From contig NZ_JARVKY010000010.1 of assembly GCF_029813785.1 (NCBI RefSeq), positions 220,679 to 284,678 on the forward strand: DNA of 64,000 nucleotides. Direction: 5' to 3'. This document shows, in pieces, positions 1 to 7,325 of this stretch (its first letter is position 1; each line of letters begins with the position of its first letter). Under the pieces are notes generated by a model that did no database searches, had not been told where the DNA came from, and worked only from the letters and a program-made list of their open reading frames with translations. The stretch comes from Streptomyces sp. DH41. GTDB lineage: Bacteria; Actinomycetota; Actinomycetes; Streptomycetales; Streptomycetaceae. Position numbers and translations under genes: made by a program.

Positions 1-305
1 ACGGCGTCGACCTCGACGTCGAACGCGAGTCCTTCACGCCCGTCGTCGATTTCGACCACGCCCTGCGCGACGAACTCGCCCGCATCCTCGGCGGCGACAC
101 GGAAGCGGATCCCGAGGTGCCCGTCCTCGGCACCGGTGCCGGACACGACGCCGGAATCCTCTCCGGACGCGTCCCGACCGCCATGCTGTTCGTACGCAAC
201 CCCACCGGCGTCTCGCACTCCCCGGCCGAGTACGCCGCCGAGGACGACTGCGTGGCCGGGGTGAGCGCACTCGCCGACGTACTGGAAGGGCTGGCCCGCA
301 CGTGA
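1..305 (+). CDS. M20-family amidohydrolase (allantoate amidohydrolase-like), 3' end only
   Basis: The gene enters from the left edge, and only about the last 100 codons are present, read in the frame starting at base 3. Visible motifs are GTGAGHDAG and NPTGVSHSPAE, typical of the C-terminal catalytic half of M20 zinc amidohydrolases (allantoate amidohydrolase, N-carbamoyl-amino-acid hydrolase). The His of GAGHDA and the distal His of GVSHSP are the expected metal or substrate residues. The stop codon overlaps the GTG start of the next gene in a GTGA, so translation with hutF is probably coupled. Placed directly before hutF and hutI, the enzyme may handle a late histidine-degradation intermediate such as N-formylglutamate rather than allantoate. 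That substrate is inference from context. Confidence 0.85.
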   Translation, partial: GVDLDVERESFTPVVDFDHALRDELARILGGDTEADPEVPVLGTGAGHDAGILSGRVPTAMLFVRNPTGVSHSPAEYAAEDDCVAGVSALADVLEGLART

Positions 306-1657
306 CCCCCACCGACACCGAGCGGACCCGGACGTACTGGCTGGAACACGCCTGGCTCGGCACCCACGTCGAGCCGGGCGTCGCCCTCGACGTGCACGCC
401 GGTCGCATCACCGCCGTCCGCCAGGACACCCCCACCCCGCCCCCCGGCGCCGAGATCCTGCGCGGACTGACCCTCCCCGGCCTCGCCAACGCCCACAGCC
501 ACGCCTTCCACCGCGCCCTGCGCGGCACCGTCCAGGTCGGCTCCGGCACCTTCTGGACCTGGCGCGAGGTCATGTACTCCGTCGCCGACCGGCTGACCCC
601 CGAGGCCTACCGTCAGCTCGCCCGCGCGGTGTACGCGGAGATGGCCCTCGCCGGCGTCACCACCGTCGGCGAGTTCCACTACGTCCACCACGCCCCGGGC
701 GGCACCCCCTACGCCGACCCCAACGCGATGGGCGAGGCCCTGATCGAGGCCGCCGCCGAAGCCGGCGTCCGCATCACCCTCCTCGACACCTGCTACCTGT
801 CCGCCGGTTTCGGGCAGCCCCCGAACACCCACCAGCTCCGCTTCCGCGACGGCACGGCGGAAGCCTGGGCGGAACGCTGTTCACTTCTCAAGGAACGGGA
901 TCACGCACGGATCGGAGCGGCGATCCACTCCGTACGGGCCGTGCCCGCCGACCAGCTGGCGACCGTGGCGCGCTGGGCCGAGGAGCGGCGGGCCCCGCTG
1001 CATGCGCACCTGTCCGAGCAGACCGCCGAGAACGACGCCTGCCGCGACGCCCACGGCTGCTCCCCGACCCGGCTCCTCGCCGACCACGGCGTGCTCGGCC
1101 CCCGCACCACCGGCGTCCACAACACCCACCTCACCGACGAGGACATCGCCCTGCTCGGCGGCAGCCGCACCGGCACCTGCATGTGCCCCACCACGGAACG
1201 CGACCTCGCCGACGGCATCGGCCCCGCGGCCGCCCTTCAGCGGGCGGGCTCCCCGCTCTGTCTCGGCTCCGACAGCCACGCCGTCGTCGACCTGCTGGAG
1301 GAGGCCCGCGCCATGGAGCTGAACGAGCGCCTGCGCACCCGCACCCGCGGCCACTGGACCGCCGCCGCCCTGCTGCGCGCCGCCACCGCCGACGGCCACG
1401 CCGCCCTCGGCTGGGACGACGCCGGGACCATCGAGGCCGGGGCCCGCGCCGACCTCACCACCCTCGCCCTCGACTCCGTCAGAACAGCGGGGCCGCTGCC
1501 CAGGCTCGGCGCCGAGACGGCCGTATTCGCGGCGACGGCAGCGGACGTGCGGCACACGGTCGTGGGCGGACGGCACGTCGTACGCGACGGGGCGCACACC
1601 CTCGTACCCGATGTGCCACAGGCCCTCGCGCGGGCCGTCGAAGCCCTGCGCGCGTGA
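302..1657 (+). CDS. hutF: Formimidoylglutamate deiminase
   Basis: Amidohydrolase-superfamily enzyme of 451 residues, the usual length for HutF. It deaminates N-formimidoyl-L-glutamate to N-formyl-L-glutamate in the cytoplasmic histidine utilisation pathway. The metal-binding NAHSHAFHRAL motif is near residue 67, a further HAHLSEQ motif lies near residue 235, and LGSDSHAVVDLLEE near residue 320 carries the C-terminal Asp and His. The GTG start overlaps the stop of the upstream M20 gene by four bases. hutI follows after 74 bases on the same strand, so the three genes look like one operon. Other amidohydrolases share the fold, but the pairing with imidazolonepropionase makes HutF the best reading. 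Confidence 0.93.
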   Translation: MTPTDTERTRTYWLEHAWLGTHVEPGVALDVHAGRITAVRQDTPTPPPGAEILRGLTLPGLANAHSHAFHRALRGTVQVGSGTFWTWREVMYSVADRLTPEAYRQLARAVYAEMALAGVTTVGEFHYVHHAPGGTPYADPNAMGEALIEAAAEAGVRITLLDTCYLSAGFGQPPNTHQLRFRDGTAEAWAERCSLLKERDHARIGAAIHSVRAVPADQLATVARWAEERRAPLHAHLSEQTAENDACRDAHGCSPTRLLADHGVLGPRTTGVHNTHLTDEDIALLGGSRTGTCMCPTTERDLADGIGPAAALQRAGSPLCLGSDSHAVVDLLEEARAMELNERLRTRTRGHWTAAALLRAATADGHAALGWDDAGTIEAGARADLTTLALDSVRTAGPLPRLGAETAVFAATAADVRHTVVGGRHVVRDGAHTLVPDVPQALARAVEALRA

Positions 1658-1731
1658 CCGCGCCCGCCCGCCCCCACTTCCGCTCCCGCCCCCACATCCG
1701 CTTCCGCCCGCACGAGGACGTCACGGACACC

Positions 1732-2907
1732 ATGAGCAGCAGCACCGTCATCACCAACATCGCCGCACTCGTCACCAACGACCCCTCCCTGGGTGACAAC
1801 TCCCCCCTCGGACTGGTCCGGGACGCGGCCGTCGTCATCGACGGCGACCGCGTCGCGTGGACCGGTGAATCAAGCAAAGCACCCGCCACTGACAACCGCC
1901 TCGACGCCGGCGGCCGGGCGGTCCTCCCCGGCTTCGTCGACTCCCACTCCCACCTCCTGTTCGGCGGTGACCGCACCGAGGAGTTCAACGCCCGCATGTC
2001 CGGCCGCCCCTACAGCGCCGGCGGCATCCGCACCACCGTCGCCGCGACCCGGGCCGCGAGCGACGCGGAACTGGAGGCGGGCCTCACCCGTTACCTCGAA
2101 GAGGCCCTGCGCCAGGGCACCACCACCTTCGAGACCAAGTCCGGCTACGGCCTGACCACCGCCGACGAGTCCCGCGCCCTGCGGGTCGCCGCCCGCCACA
2201 CCGACGAGGTCACCTTCCTCGGCGCCCACATCGTCGCCCCCGAACTCGCCGACGACCCGGCCGCCTACGTCGCCCTCGTCACCGGCGAGATGCTCGACGC
2301 CTGCGCCCCGTACGCCCGCTGGATCGACGTGTTCTGCGAGAAGGGCGCCTTCGACGGCGACCAGGCCCGCGCGATCCTCACCGCCGGCAAGGCCAAGGGA
2401 CTGCACCCCCGCGTCCACGCCAACCAGCTCTCCCACGGCCCCGGCGTCCAGCTCGCCGTGGACCTCGACGCGGCCAGCGCCGACCACTGCACCCACCTCA
2501 CCGACACCGACGTGGACGCCCTCGCGAACAGCCGCACCGTCGCCACCCTGCTCCCCGGCGCCGAGTTCTCCACCCGCGCCGAGTGGCCGGACGCCCGGCG
2601 CCTGATCGACGCCGGCGTGACGGTCGCGCTGTCCACCGACTGCAACCCCGGCTCGTCCTTCACGTCCTCGGTGCCCTTCTGCGTCGCGCTCGCCGTACGG
2701 GACATGGGGATGACCCCCGACGAGGCCGTCTGGTCGGCCACCGCGGGCGGCGCGGCCGCCCTGCGCCGCGACGACATCGGCCGCCTCACCCCGGGCGCCT
2801 ACGCCGACCTGACCCTCCTCGACGCCCCCAGCCATGTCCACCTGGCCTACCGGCCCGGAGTTCCCCTGGTCGCGGGCGTGTGGCGACGGGGCGTACAGAT
2901 GGTGTGA
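1732..2907 (+). CDS. hutI: Imidazolonepropionase
   Basis: Enzyme of 391 residues that hydrolyses 4-imidazolone-5-propanoate to N-formimidoyl-L-glutamate, the step before HutF. The metal motif FVDSHSHLLFGGDR is near residue 65. Other family motifs are FETKSGYGL, HANQLSH and STDCNPGSSFTSS, the last characteristic of imidazolonepropionases. The ATG at 1732 is chosen because a GAGGA lies about 13 bases upstream and the protein then begins with the usual short beta-strand segment. An in-frame GTG at 1654 overlapping the hutF stop would add 26 Pro/His/Arg-rich residues that look non-native. A strong hairpin follows the stop codon. Confidence 0.94.
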   Translation: MSSSTVITNIAALVTNDPSLGDNSPLGLVRDAAVVIDGDRVAWTGESSKAPATDNRLDAGGRAVLPGFVDSHSHLLFGGDRTEEFNARMSGRPYSAGGIRTTVAATRAASDAELEAGLTRYLEEALRQGTTTFETKSGYGLTTADESRALRVAARHTDEVTFLGAHIVAPELADDPAAYVALVTGEMLDACAPYARWIDVFCEKGAFDGDQARAILTAGKAKGLHPRVHANQLSHGPGVQLAVDLDAASADHCTHLTDTDVDALANSRTVATLLPGAEFSTRAEWPDARRLIDAGVTVALSTDCNPGSSFTSSVPFCVALAVRDMGMTPDEAVWSATAGGAAALRRDDIGRLTPGAYADLTLLDAPSHVHLAYRPGVPLVAGVWRRGVQMV

Positions 2908-2967
2908 GCGGCGCGCGCTTCGGCGGGAGCGCAGCCGAGAGGGCGGCGCGGCCCTCGACAGCCCGAA

Positions 2968-2997
2968 GGGGGGCGGCCCGGTTCCGGACCGCCCCCC
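2968..2997. terminator. Hairpin between convergent hutI and sigI
   Basis: A 9-base G-run arm (2968-2976) pairs with CCGCCCCCC (2989-2997), with additional CCGG/CCGG pairing inside the loop. It sits between the two convergent stop codons, so it probably terminates both transcripts. There is no long T-run, as is common in Streptomyces. Confidence 0.6.
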
Positions 2998-3025
2998 TGG
3001 AGGGCAAGCGTCGCGCGGTGAGGGT

Positions 3026-3940
3026 TTACTCCTCGACCGTGAGCCCCTTGCGCAGTCGTACGAGTGTCCGCGACAGCAGGCGCGAGACGTGCATCTGGGA
3101 GATGCCCAGTTCCTCGCCGATCTCCGACTGGGTCATCCCCGCGACGAAGCGGAGCGAGAGGATCTTCCGGTCCCGGGACGGGAGTTCGGCGATCAGCGGC
3201 TTCAGCGACTCGACGTACTCGATGCCCTCGAGTCCGTGGTCCTCGTAACCGATGCGGTCGGCCAGCGCGCCCTCGGCGTCGTCCTCCTCCGGCTGGGCGT
3301 CCAGCGAGGAGGCGGTGTAGGCGTTGGACGCCGCCATGCCCTCGACGACCTCGTCCTTGGACAGGCCGAGGTGCTCGGCCAGTTCGCTCACCGTGGGGGC
3401 GCGGTCGAGGCGCTGGGCCAGCTCGTCGCCGGCCTTGGCCAGGTCGAGCCGCAGCTCCTGGAGGCGGCGCGGGACGCGCACGGACCACGAGGTGTCGCGG
3501 AAGAAGCGCTTGATCTCGCCGATGATGGTCGGCATCGCGAACGTGGGGAACTCCACACCGCGGGACGTCTCGAAGCGGTCGATCGCCTTGATCAGGCCGA
3601 TCGTGCCGACCTGGATGATGTCCTCCATCGGCTCGCTGCGGGAGCGGAAGCGGGAGGCGGCGAACTTGACCAGCGCGAGGTTGAGCTCGACGAGCGTGTT
3701 GCGTACGTACGCGTACTCGTGGGTGCCTTCCTCCAGCGACTCCAGCCGCTCGAAGAGGGTCTTGGACAGGGCCCGGGCGTCCGCCGGAGCAACCTCGTCG
3801 TAAGCGGGGATGTCCGGAAGCCCGGCGAGTGCGCCGTCGTGGTCGACGACCGCGTCATGATGCTCGATGGGATCCAGATGTTCCGGAGGGAGTGTCGACG
3901 TCGCTTCTTGGGTACGCGATCCGTCGAGCCGGGGTGACAT
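3026..3940 (-). CDS. sigI: SigB/SigF-family alternative sigma factor (SigI-like)
   Basis: RNA polymerase sigma factor of 304 residues of the group-3 SigB/F/G class. Region 2 is seen in RFRSRSEPMEDIIQVG and GLIKAIDRFETSRG, region 3 in the PTVSELAEHLGLSKDEVVEG helix-turn-helix, and region 4 in GMTQSEIGEELGISQMHVSR near the C-terminus. The start at 3940 is set by GGAGGA six bases upstream; the open frame extends 24 codons further but without a ribosome site. The neighbouring divergent arsI and prsI homologues encode an anti-anti-sigma and an anti-sigma factor, the arrangement recalled for S. coelicolor sigI. The protein is expected to be held inactive by PrsI and released by dephosphorylated ArsI. 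The specific paralogue name rests on context. Confidence 0.85.
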   Translation of the reverse strand: MSPRLDGSRTQEATSTLPPEHLDPIEHHDAVVDHDGALAGLPDIPAYDEVAPADARALSKTLFERLESLEEGTHEYAYVRNTLVELNLALVKFAASRFRSRSEPMEDIIQVGTIGLIKAIDRFETSRGVEFPTFAMPTIIGEIKRFFRDTSWSVRVPRRLQELRLDLAKAGDELAQRLDRAPTVSELAEHLGLSKDEVVEGMAASNAYTASSLDAQPEEDDAEGALADRIGYEDHGLEGIEYVESLKPLIAELPSRDRKILSLRFVAGMTQSEIGEELGISQMHVSRLLSRTLVRLRKGLTVEE

Positions 3941-4191
3941 GATGTCCTCCATCGTTCTCGGCATACGGCTGCCGAAGCCAGTTACGTGCACTGCGGTGTG
4001 CGGCGCCTCCAAAGCCGGCCGTGTCGGTTTACGTGTCCTACTAGCCCTACCGGGTTTACCGAGCCCACCGCAAGTGTGTTATGTGCGAGTATGTCCGTTT
4101 GTGTGCGGTTGTTCGGGTGTCGGAGTGCGCTGGGAAGGCGTAGTGTTCGAGGGCGTCAGCAAGCAGTCACGACCTCGGGAGAGAAAACGGC
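3941..4191. promoter_or_regulatory. Divergent promoter region between sigI and arsI
   Basis: A 251-base non-coding stretch separates two genes transcribed away from each other. It is noticeably more AT-rich than its surroundings between about 4020 and 4110. It must hold the promoters of both transcripts, and autoregulation by the sigma factor is plausible. I could not point to a clean GTTT-spacer-GGGTAT SigB-type promoter on either strand, so no exact site is claimed. Confidence 0.45.
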
Positions 4192-4569
4192 ATGGACCGC
4201 GGGACGGTCGGCAGTGCCCAGTCGGGCCGGCTACTGGTGGAGGTGCGGGACGAGGGCCCCAGTGCCGTCGTGACTCCGGCGGGTGAGTTGGATCATCACA
4301 CCGCCGATTTGTTGCGCGAGCCCCTGGAGGACTGTCTCGCCAAGGGATTCAACCGGCTTGTCGTCGACTGCTCGCGTCTGGAGTTCTGCGACTCCACAGG
4401 GCTCAACGTCCTGCTCGGCGCGCGGTTGAAGGCGGAGGCCGCGGGGGGCGGTGTGCATCTGGTGGCCATGCAGCCCGTAGTGGCTCGCGTGTTCGAGATC
4501 ACGGGGGCCGAAGCGGTCTTCACCCTCCATGACACGCTTGAGGCCGCCCTGGCCGACGCGACCGGCTGA
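4192..4569 (+). CDS. arsI: STAS-domain anti-anti-sigma factor
   Basis: Protein of 125 residues built from a single STAS domain. The diagnostic phosphorylation loop LEFCDSTGLN places the regulatory serine at residue 68. In partner-switching systems the dephosphorylated form binds the anti-sigma kinase and frees the sigma factor, while phosphorylation by the kinase turns it off. A GGGAGAG ribosome site precedes the ATG. The gene is divergent from sigI and is followed 189 bases later by the prsI kinase gene on the same strand, so the three genes form a complete switch. The symbol follows the S. coelicolor SigI system as recalled from the literature. Confidence 0.85.
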   Translation: MDRGTVGSAQSGRLLVEVRDEGPSAVVTPAGELDHHTADLLREPLEDCLAKGFNRLVVDCSRLEFCDSTGLNVLLGARLKAEAAGGGVHLVAMQPVVARVFEITGAEAVFTLHDTLEAALADATG

Positions 4570-4758
4570 GCCGGTCCTTGTCCAGCCGGCGACGGGTCTC
4601 GCGCGCCCCCTGGGGCAGGGGTTTTCGCCCCGTCCGAGGTTTCGTGCCGAATACAGGGGTGTTCGGACGGTCCGGTCGGGCAGGAGACCCCCTGAACCGA
4701 CTGTGTACGACGTACGACTTTGAAACGTGAACTGGTGAATCGGTGAGGTGAAGCGCTG

Positions 4759-5382
4759 ATGAGCACCACCCGGCCCTACTCGCCGGGCGACCGTGGTCCG
4801 GAGCCCAGCGGCGCTTCCGGGGCGTCCGAGGGGGGCGCGTCCGGGACCGGGGAGTCCGAGGGTGGCGTGCCCGCCGGGCAGTCCGCCGTGATCGGGGGGT
4901 CCGTGTCCTCGTCCCCGTCCCCGCCCGCGTCCGGGGCCGCCGCGTCCGCGGGGGTCCCCGCCGGTGGCGGAGGGCGGCAGGTCCGCCGCCTCAGCTTCGA
5001 CGACCAGAGCGGGGTGGTCCCGCTCGCTCGTGACTTCACCCGCCAGGCGCTGTACGCCTGGGGCTGGCTGCCCTCCGCCACCGCGGACCAGCGTGCCGCC
5101 GCCGAGGACGTACTGCTCGTGGTGTCCGAGCTGGTCACCAACGCCTGTCTGCATGCCGAGGGGCCGGACGAGCTGTGGATCACCTGTGAGAAGAAGGTGA
5201 TCCGGCTGGAGGTCTCCGACCGGGGCACGGGGCAGCCGGCGCCGCGCACCCCGCACCGCGCCGGGCGTCCCGGCGGACACGGCATGTTCATCGTGCAGCG
5301 GCTGTGCCTGGACTGGGGTGTGGTGCGTACGCAGGGCGTCGCGGGCAAGAGGGTGTGGGCGGAGCTGGGGGCGCCGGCGTAG
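4759..5382 (+). CDS. prsI: RsbW-like anti-sigma factor / serine kinase
   Basis: Protein of 207 residues with a GHKL-type ATPase domain in the second half (about 75-205). The N-box is SELVTNACLH with Asn128, the G1 box is VSDRGTG with Asp154, and the G2 box is RPGGHGMFIVQ. It should bind and sequester the sigma factor encoded at 3026-3940 and phosphorylate the STAS protein encoded just upstream. The first 70 residues are a Gly/Ser/Pro-rich, probably disordered extension. RsbW proteins normally lack one, so either this tail is real or the start is further inside, although the ATG at 4759 has a GGTGAGG ribosome site. The 189 bases before it show no other gene. Confidence 0.83.
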   Translation: MSTTRPYSPGDRGPEPSGASGASEGGASGTGESEGGVPAGQSAVIGGSVSSSPSPPASGAAASAGVPAGGGGRQVRRLSFDDQSGVVPLARDFTRQALYAWGWLPSATADQRAAAEDVLLVVSELVTNACLHAEGPDELWITCEKKVIRLEVSDRGTGQPAPRTPHRAGRPGGHGMFIVQRLCLDWGVVRTQGVAGKRVWAELGAPA

Positions 5383-5455
5383 GCGTGTGCCTGCGGCGCT
5401 CTTCCGGCCTTTTCCCACCCGCCCACCCGTCTCGGTCGGCCGAGGAGGCCCCCTC

Positions 5456-5472
5456 CTGGGGCTCCGCCCCAG
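5456..5472. terminator. Short hairpin between convergent prsI and ATP-binding gene
   Basis: CTGGGGC, a three-base loop, then GCCCCAG. This compact GC hairpin followed by ACCCC is widespread in Streptomyces intergenic regions, and here it separates two convergent genes. Confidence 0.5.
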
Positions 5473-5499
5473 ACCCCGGCGGGGCCCGCGCCCTCGGCG

Positions 5500-5949
5500 C
5501 TACCCCCTCACCTCGAACCACAGCAGCTTCCCGGCGCCCCTCGCGAGCAGGTCGTCACCCAGCGACCATCCACCCCACGAGTCCGCGCACGCCCGCACGA
5601 GGTGCAGCCCGCGCCCGCCCTCCGCGTCCCCCGACGGGGCGGGCGTCGTACGGCGCTCTCCCGGCGGTTCCGCGAAGGGCGAGGGAATGTGCGGGTGGCT
5701 GTCCCACACCCCGACTCGCAGCCGCCCGTCACTCAGTGCGGTGAGGCGCAGCGAGCACGGTCCGCGGGTGTGCCGGTAGGCATTGGTGACCAGCTCCGAC
5801 GTCAACAGCTCGACGGTGTCCAGTACTCCGTGCCGCCCGTGCCCACCGAGGGCGGCCCGTACGGTCATGCGTGCGACGCGTGCGGCTCTCGGGTCGTGCG
5901 GCAGGCGGAGGGCGTACGCCCAGGTGTCGGACGGGGATACGGTGCCCAT
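5500..5949 (-). CDS. ATP-binding protein, RsbW/GHKL family
   Basis: Protein of 149 residues that is essentially a lone HATPase_c_2 domain. The N-box ELLTSELVTNAYRH has Glu52 and Asn56, followed by VGVWDSHPH as the G1 equivalent and GRGLHLVRACADSWG as the G2 box. Such proteins are anti-sigma-like kinases, and in Streptomyces they typically lie beside an XRE-DUF5753 regulator and a DUF397 protein, as here. The start at 5949 has GAAAGG nine bases upstream, and a longer open frame to 5988 lacks one. It is divergent from the XRE gene across a region containing a perfect palindrome. Its partner is unknown; interaction with the XRE/DUF397 pair is inference from repeated gene association. Confidence 0.8.
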   Translation of the reverse strand: MGTVSPSDTWAYALRLPHDPRAARVARMTVRAALGGHGRHGVLDTVELLTSELVTNAYRHTRGPCSLRLTALSDGRLRVGVWDSHPHIPSPFAEPPGERRTTPAPSGDAEGGRGLHLVRACADSWGGWSLGDDLLARGAGKLLWFEVRG

Positions 5950-6081
5950 GAAGCAGCCTTTCTGGAGCGAGGGGGTTCGGCTGCCCAACGGCCGCGCCGA
6001 GCGGTGGCTGTGCCTGTGGGGGTGCGCTTCCGGCTTACGGGGGCGGGAGGTTGGGCGGTGAAGCGAAACTCACCATAGAGG

Positions 6082-6107
6082 GTTCGATGTGATACTTAAC
6101 ATCGAAC
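6082..6107. promoter_or_regulatory. 26-bp perfect inverted repeat, candidate operator
   Basis: GTTCGATGT (6082-6090), an 8-base AT-rich spacer, then ACATCGAAC (6099-6107). It lies 69 bases before the XRE gene start and 132 bases before the divergent ATP-binding gene. A second, weaker inverted repeat, TCCCTCG/CGAGGGA (6127-6133 and 6145-6151), lies in the probable 5' untranslated region. Symmetry and position suggest binding by the adjacent XRE regulator. Confidence 0.6.
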
Positions 6108-6175
6108 AGAGCAGAGGATTTACATTTCCCTCGTGCGAGTGACGCGAGGGAGCGCGCCGTGACGAGAGAAGGACC

Positions 6176-7030
6176 GTGCCGCCCAGCACCCCGCCCACCT
6201 TGCGCCAGCAACGCCTCGGCGCCGAACTCCGCAAGCTCCGTGAACACTCGGGCCTGACCTCGACCGCTGCTGCGGCACTCCTCGGTCTCAAACAGGCGCA
6301 GATCAGCAGCATCGAGTCGGGCCGCTATGCCGTGGGCGCGGAGCGGGTGCGTACCCTCGCTCGCGCGTACAGCTCCCCCGACGAAGCACTGGTGGAGGCG
6401 CTGGTCGCCATGACGGGCGGCCGCACCCGTGGCTGGTGGGACGACTACCGGGAATATCTCCCGGTTGGCCTGATCGATCTGGCGGAACTGGAACACCACG
6501 CGACGGCGCTGCGCGTGGCCCTCCCGCTACACATCCCCGCGCTGTTGCAGACTGCCGATCACGCCCGGGCCATGCTCAGGGAAGCCGTTCCGCCCTTCCG
6601 GTCGTACGAGCTCGAGCACCGCCTCTCGTACCGCATCAAGCGGCAGGAGGTCCTCCATCGCGCCGGAGGCATCCCCTACACGGCCCTGGTGCACGAGGCA
6701 GCGCTGCGGATGCAGTACGGAGGACCTGACGTCACCCGTGCCCAGCTGCTCCACATCCTCGAACTGAGCGAACAGGGCAACGTGACCGTTCGGGTCATCC
6801 CGTACGCCTCGCCTCACTTCCCGGGTAACGGTCAGCCCTTCGACTACGCGGCTGGCCCGGTCCCTCAACTCGACACCGTCCAGTTGGACACCCACCACGG
6901 CGGGTGCGAGTTCTTGGACGCGGAGGCCCAGCTCTCGAAGTACCGGACGCTCCTCGACCGCATGGAGACCTGCGCGCTCGATGCCGCCGAGTCCCGCAAG
7001 TTCATCGAACACCTCACCCAGAGCCTCTGA
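6176..7030 (+). CDS. XRE-family regulator with DUF5753 domain
   Basis: Protein of 284 residues. An N-terminal helix-turn-helix (about 8-65) has the core LTSTAAAALLGLKQAQISSI followed by ESGRY. The remainder, about 100-280, is the DUF5753 domain common in Streptomyces regulators of the BldB/WhiJ-associated type. The GTG start has GAGAAGGA just upstream. It is followed 10 bases later by a DUF397 gene, and a divergent ATP-binding gene lies upstream. Many such clusters occur per Streptomyces genome, and those studied affect development and antibiotic production. The XRE protein is likely to bind DNA at the palindrome at 6082-6107, with DUF397 and the ATPase modulating it; that wiring is inferred. 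Confidence 0.88.
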   Translation: MPPSTPPTLRQQRLGAELRKLREHSGLTSTAAAALLGLKQAQISSIESGRYAVGAERVRTLARAYSSPDEALVEALVAMTGGRTRGWWDDYREYLPVGLIDLAELEHHATALRVALPLHIPALLQTADHARAMLREAVPPFRSYELEHRLSYRIKRQEVLHRAGGIPYTALVHEAALRMQYGGPDVTRAQLLHILELSEQGNVTVRVIPYASPHFPGNGQPFDYAAGPVPQLDTVQLDTHHGGCEFLDAEAQLSKYRTLLDRMETCALDAAESRKFIEHLTQSL

Positions 7031-7040
7031 AAGGAAGAAC

Positions 7041-7235
7041 GTGCAGCCTCTCACCTGGCGCAAGTCCACCTACAGCCCCGACGGTTCGAACTGCGTCGAG
7101 ATAGCCACCACCGCGACCGTCACCCTGGTCCGCGACTCCAAGACCCCGACCGGATCACGCATCGCTTTCCCCCGCACCGCATGGGCGGACTTCCTCTCGG
7201 GCATGGCGAGAGCAGGCGCGGAGAGCCGCCCGTAA
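7041..7235 (+). CDS. DUF397 small protein
   Basis: Protein of 64 residues with the full DUF397 signature: TWRKSTYSPDGSNCVEIA near the start, then VRDSKTPTG and AWADFLSGM. The GTG at 7041 is preferred over the longer open frame because AAAGGAAG lies just before it and family members begin two to four residues before the WRKS motif. It follows the XRE gene by 10 bases, implying co-transcription. DUF397 proteins are thought to be small partners or antagonists of the adjacent XRE protein, sometimes described as toxin-antitoxin-like. No enzymatic motif is visible. Confidence 0.87.
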   Translation: MQPLTWRKSTYSPDGSNCVEIATTATVTLVRDSKTPTGSRIAFPRTAWADFLSGMARAGAESRP

Positions 7236-7257
7236 TCTCCGGAGCCCCCCGAACGCC

Positions 7258-7297
7258 CGGAGGGCCACCGCGTCCACCCGGACGCGATGACCCTCCG
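7258..7297. terminator. Strong hairpin between DUF397 and POT transporter genes
   Basis: An 18-base arm (7258-7275) and its near-complement (7280-7297) flank a 4-base loop, with only two mismatches. It lies between convergent genes and should act on both. Confidence 0.75.
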
Positions 7298-7325
7298 CGG
7301 AACAGGACCGCCAGGCCGGATCGGC

